From contig JAHFBD010000114.1 of the NCBI GenBank assembly GCA_023250175.1, positions 1 to 7,120 of the forward strand: a stretch of DNA of 7,120 nt, in the 5' to 3' direction. Under the pieces are notes generated by a model. The model ran no database searches, was not told the origin of the DNA, and was given only the letters and a program-made list of their open reading frames with translations. A program made the position numbers and the translations under genes. The DNA comes from Candidatus Melainabacteria bacterium. GTDB lineage: Bacteria; Cyanobacteriota; Vampirovibrionia; 2-02-FULL-35-15. Of the stretch, positions 5,258 through 7,120 are shown one piece after another (the first letter of the stretch is position 1; every line of letters begins with the position of its first letter).

Positions 5258-6250
5258 ATGATTAAATCAAGCATTCAAAAAGTCTCAATCGTCGTCCCTT
5301 CTTACAATGAAGAAATCAGTCTAAAAGTTTTATTGGATGAGTTAGATTATTTTCTACAAAACCTGGAATATAAATATGAAATAATTTTTGTAGATGATGG
5401 TAGCATCGATAATTCTTATAATGTACTAAAAGATGCTGCACTAAAAAACCCTAATATTAAAGTAATAAGACTAAGAAGAAATTATGGACAGAGTGCAGCT
5501 CTTCTTGCCGGTATTGACAGCTCATCAGGAGACGTTATCGTACCACTAGACGCTGATTTACAAAATGATCCAAACGACATTCCTAAACTATTACACCTAA
5601 TAGAAGAAGGATATGATTTGGTCAGTGGCTGGAGAAAAAACAGACAAGACAGAGCCATAGATAGAAAGATTCCATCTATGCTTGCAAACAAATTAATCTC
5701 TTGGGTATCTGGAATAAGATTACATGACTATGGTTGCTCATTAAAAGCTTATAGAAAAGAGGCTTTACAAGGAACAAGATTATATGGCGAGTTACATAGA
5801 TTCCTACCAATCTTAGCCTCCTGGAATGGAGCAAAAGTAAGTGAAATAGAAGTAAATCACAAGCCACGAGTATTTGGAAAATCTAAGTATGGTTTAAACA
5901 GAACATATAAAGTGTTATTAGATTTAATTGTATTAAAGTTTTTAACTAACTACTCAACAAAACCAATTTATTTCTTTGGTGGTTTTTCATTTGTTTGTTT
6001 CTTACTTTCATTTATTCTTACAGGGTGGTCTGTTTATTTAAAGCTATTTAAAAATATAGATCTGGATGGTACGCCTCTGTTAATTTTTTCTGCTGTATTT
6101 ATAATTGTAAGTGTTCAATTCTTGCTAATGGGTATCTTAGCAGACTTACTTATGAGAACATATTTTGAATCACAAGATAAGAAAACTTATCAAGTAAAAG
6201 AATCAGTAAATTTAGAACGTAATCAACGCCTCATAAATCAACTTTTATAA
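5258..6250 (+). CDS. GT2 polyprenyl-phosphate glycosyltransferase (GtrB/DPM1-like)
   Basis: The 330-residue protein has a cytosolic GT-A catalytic domain: VVPSYNE (12-18), FVDDGS (44-49), the metal and nucleotide-sugar DxD in PLDADLQNDP (96-105), GWRKNRQDR (124-132), HDYGCSLKAYR (156-166) and the acceptor-side HRFLP / HKPRVFGKSKYGLNR (201-215). Two membrane helices follow (about 237-263 and 274-299), then a short Lys/Arg-containing cytosolic tail. This is the layout of bacterial GtrB and related DPM1-like enzymes, which move glucose, mannose or another sugar from a nucleotide donor to undecaprenyl phosphate at the inner face of the cytoplasmic membrane. The lipid-linked sugar then modifies surface glycans, lipopolysaccharide or proteins. 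The sugar cannot be told from sequence. No flippase or GtrC-type acceptor enzyme is adjacent. All key motifs are intact. It stands as a single gene with its own likely promoter. Confidence 0.93.
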   Translation: MIKSSIQKVSIVVPSYNEEISLKVLLDELDYFLQNLEYKYEIIFVDDGSIDNSYNVLKDAALKNPNIKVIRLRRNYGQSAALLAGIDSSSGDVIVPLDADLQNDPNDIPKLLHLIEEGYDLVSGWRKNRQDRAIDRKIPSMLANKLISWVSGIRLHDYGCSLKAYRKEALQGTRLYGELHRFLPILASWNGAKVSEIEVNHKPRVFGKSKYGLNRTYKVLLDLIVLKFLTNYSTKPIYFFGGFSFVCFLLSFILTGWSVYLKLFKNIDLDGTPLLIFSAVFIIVSVQFLLMGILADLLMRTYFESQDKKTYQVKESVNLERNQRLINQLL

Positions 6251-6264
6251 CTAATGATAATCTG

Positions 6265-6277
6265 TAGGGTTACCCTA
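6265..6277. repeat. Exact 13-base palindrome 3' of the glycosyltransferase gene
   Basis: TAGGGTTACCCTA consists of 6-base arms TAGGGT/ACCCTA around a central T. It is one of few GC-containing blocks in this spacer. TTACC (6270-6274) can alternatively pair with GGTAA (6284-6288), so two competing hairpins are possible. No T-tract follows directly, so it resembles a dimer-binding operator more than an intrinsic terminator. Its function is not established. Confidence 0.4.
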
Positions 6278-6513
6278 TCCTTTGGTAAAACAAAAAACAT
6301 ATAAAACGAAGGATTTTTAGTTTATTCTTAGCTTATAAAATGGATTTTTATATAAATTTGCCGATATTTAAGTTATATTTTAAACATTTGATTACCTTCA
6401 TAAAAGACAATATAGTACTTGAGGGAAAAAAGACAAAAAAGAAGGTATAACTAAATTAACTAAGCAAATGCAATCTTATTTTAATGCCCTAATTAAAAAT
6501 GTCTAAAGACCTT

Positions 6514-6519
6514 AAGGAG
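6514..6519 (+). promoter_or_regulatory. Ribosome-binding site of flhA
   Basis: AAGGAG lies 6 bases before GTG 6526. It settles the start as GTG, because the in-frame codon two positions upstream is a TAA stop and the ATG at 6522 is in another frame that stops after three codons. It is the strongest Shine-Dalgarno in the window. Confidence 0.75.
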
Positions 6520-6525
6520 TAATGT

Positions 6526-7120
6526 GTGGGTAAAAGAAATCTAATAAGTGAAGTACTCGTAGGCGGAGTAGTATTTAGCTTACTCATTCTAATCCTTGTT
6601 CCATTACCTACTTTGATAATGGATATTGCCCTTGCTATAAATATTTCATTTGCAATTGTTACTTTAGGAATTGCTCTTTATATTGCAAGACCTCTTGATT
6701 ATGCGGTATTACCATCTGTGCTTTTAATAACAACCCTTTTACGCCTATCATTAAATATTGCAGTTTCAAGATTAATTTTAGAAAAAGGTTATGCTGGTGA
6801 AGTAGTAGAAGCATTTGGACTTTGTGTAGCCGGTGGAAATATATTAATTGGTATTATAATCTTCATAATCATTACAGTCGTTCAATTTATCGTAGTTACT
6901 AAGGGTGCTGAAAGAATTGCAGAAGTCGGTGCTAGATTCGCATTAGATGCAATGCCTGGTAAACAAATGTCTATTGATGCTGATTTTAATGCTGGATTAA
7001 TTAGTAGCGAGCAAGCCAAACAAAAAAGATCTGATCTGGAAAGAGAATCTTCTTTTTATGGAGCAATGGACGGTGCTAGCAAGTTTATAAAGGGTGATGC
7101 AATTGCAGGGATTGTTATAA
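6526..7120 (+). CDS. flhA: Flagellar export apparatus protein FlhA (N-terminal part, cut by window edge)
   Basis: The frame is open for 198 codons from GTG 6526 to the window end; full FlhA is about 690 residues, so only the membrane half begins here. Seen: hydrophobic helices at about 10-31, 33-54 and 105-125, the block LLRLSLNIAVSRLIL (71-85), GGN at 103-105, and the hallmark cytoplasmic loop TKGAERIAEVGARFALDAMP (125-144) continuing GKQMSIDAD (145-153). SFYGAMDGASKFIKGDAIAG follows. These are FHIPEP-family signatures. FlhA forms the nonameric export gate of the flagellar type III secretion system in the cytoplasmic membrane. The wording FYGAMDGASKF favours flagellar FlhA over the virulence homologue SctV, though VQFIV and KGAER occur in both. 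FlhB is not directly upstream here, unlike many bacteria, so the gene starts its own unit. What follows downstream cannot be seen. Confidence 0.92.
   Translation, partial: MGKRNLISEVLVGGVVFSLLILILVPLPTLIMDIALAINISFAIVTLGIALYIARPLDYAVLPSVLLITTLLRLSLNIAVSRLILEKGYAGEVVEAFGLCVAGGNILIGIIIFIIITVVQFIVVTKGAERIAEVGARFALDAMPGKQMSIDADFNAGLISSEQAKQKRSDLERESSFYGAMDGASKFIKGDAIAGIVI

Larger units (their letters stand above)
6251..6525 (+). other. Intergenic or leader region before flhA
   Basis: This 275-base stretch has no credible open reading frame beyond a 12-codon ATG frame near 6467 with no ribosome-binding site. It contains an exact palindrome (6265-6277), a 6-bp inverted repeat ATCCTT/AAGGAT (6277-6282 and 6309-6314) followed by five T residues, and GCCGATAT (6360-6367). 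It probably holds the end of the glycosyltransferase transcript and the flhA promoter. Confidence 0.5.

Noticed and set aside
6277..6318. ATCCTT/AAGGAT inverted repeat followed by five T residues as an intrinsic terminator for the glycosyltransferase gene.
   Set aside because: The stem is only 6 bp with a 26-base loop, too weak to call a terminator.

Overview
The window is strongly AT-rich bacterial chromosomal DNA with a normal core-gene density. The partial flagellar export gene flhA at the right edge says the organism is, or descends from, a flagellated bacterium. The polyprenyl-phosphate glycosyltransferase resembles the GtrB type known from cyanobacteria and others. A very AT-rich genome carrying flhA, a GH57 protein and this glycosyltransferase would fit the non-photosynthetic relatives of cyanobacteria (Melainabacteria/Vampirovibrionia), but nothing here proves it. 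That placement is a low-confidence inference.

Layout, left to right. (1) Positions 1-1526, minus strand: a GH57 protein of the 4-alpha-glucanotransferase type, open at its 3' end. It keeps the family fold signatures, but both catalytic positions appear to be replaced. (2) Positions 1527-1900: a divergent intergenic region with a candidate promoter for each flanking gene and a strong palindrome. (3) Positions 1901-3532, plus strand: a compact operon of a single-domain CheY-like response regulator, a SpoU/TrmH-family RNA methyltransferase and RuvX/YqgF, with gaps of 1 and 2 bases. (4) Positions 3689-4778, plus strand: a divergent member of the CobA/CobO/BtuR corrinoid adenosyltransferase family, followed by an unrecognised 142-residue protein. 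(5) Positions 4781-5140, minus strand: a small helical HEAT-like protein, convergent with the previous gene with only 2 bases between stop codons. (6) Positions 5258-6250, plus strand: a membrane-anchored GT2 glycosyltransferase. (7) Positions 6251-6525: a leader or intergenic region with an exact 13-base palindrome. (8) Positions 6526 to the end, plus strand: flhA, cut by the window edge.

The genes do not form one pathway. The response regulator operon pairs signalling with RNA-modification and RNA/DNA-processing housekeeping functions. The glycosyltransferase probably supplies lipid-linked sugars for envelope glycans, and flhA belongs to flagellar export. I see no mobile element, CRISPR array, tRNA or rRNA. 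The most noteworthy points are the apparently catalytically dead GH57 protein with an operator-like palindrome over its promoter, and the corrinoid adenosyltransferase homologue with an altered P-loop next to an orphan gene. I found no convincing new multi-gene system.
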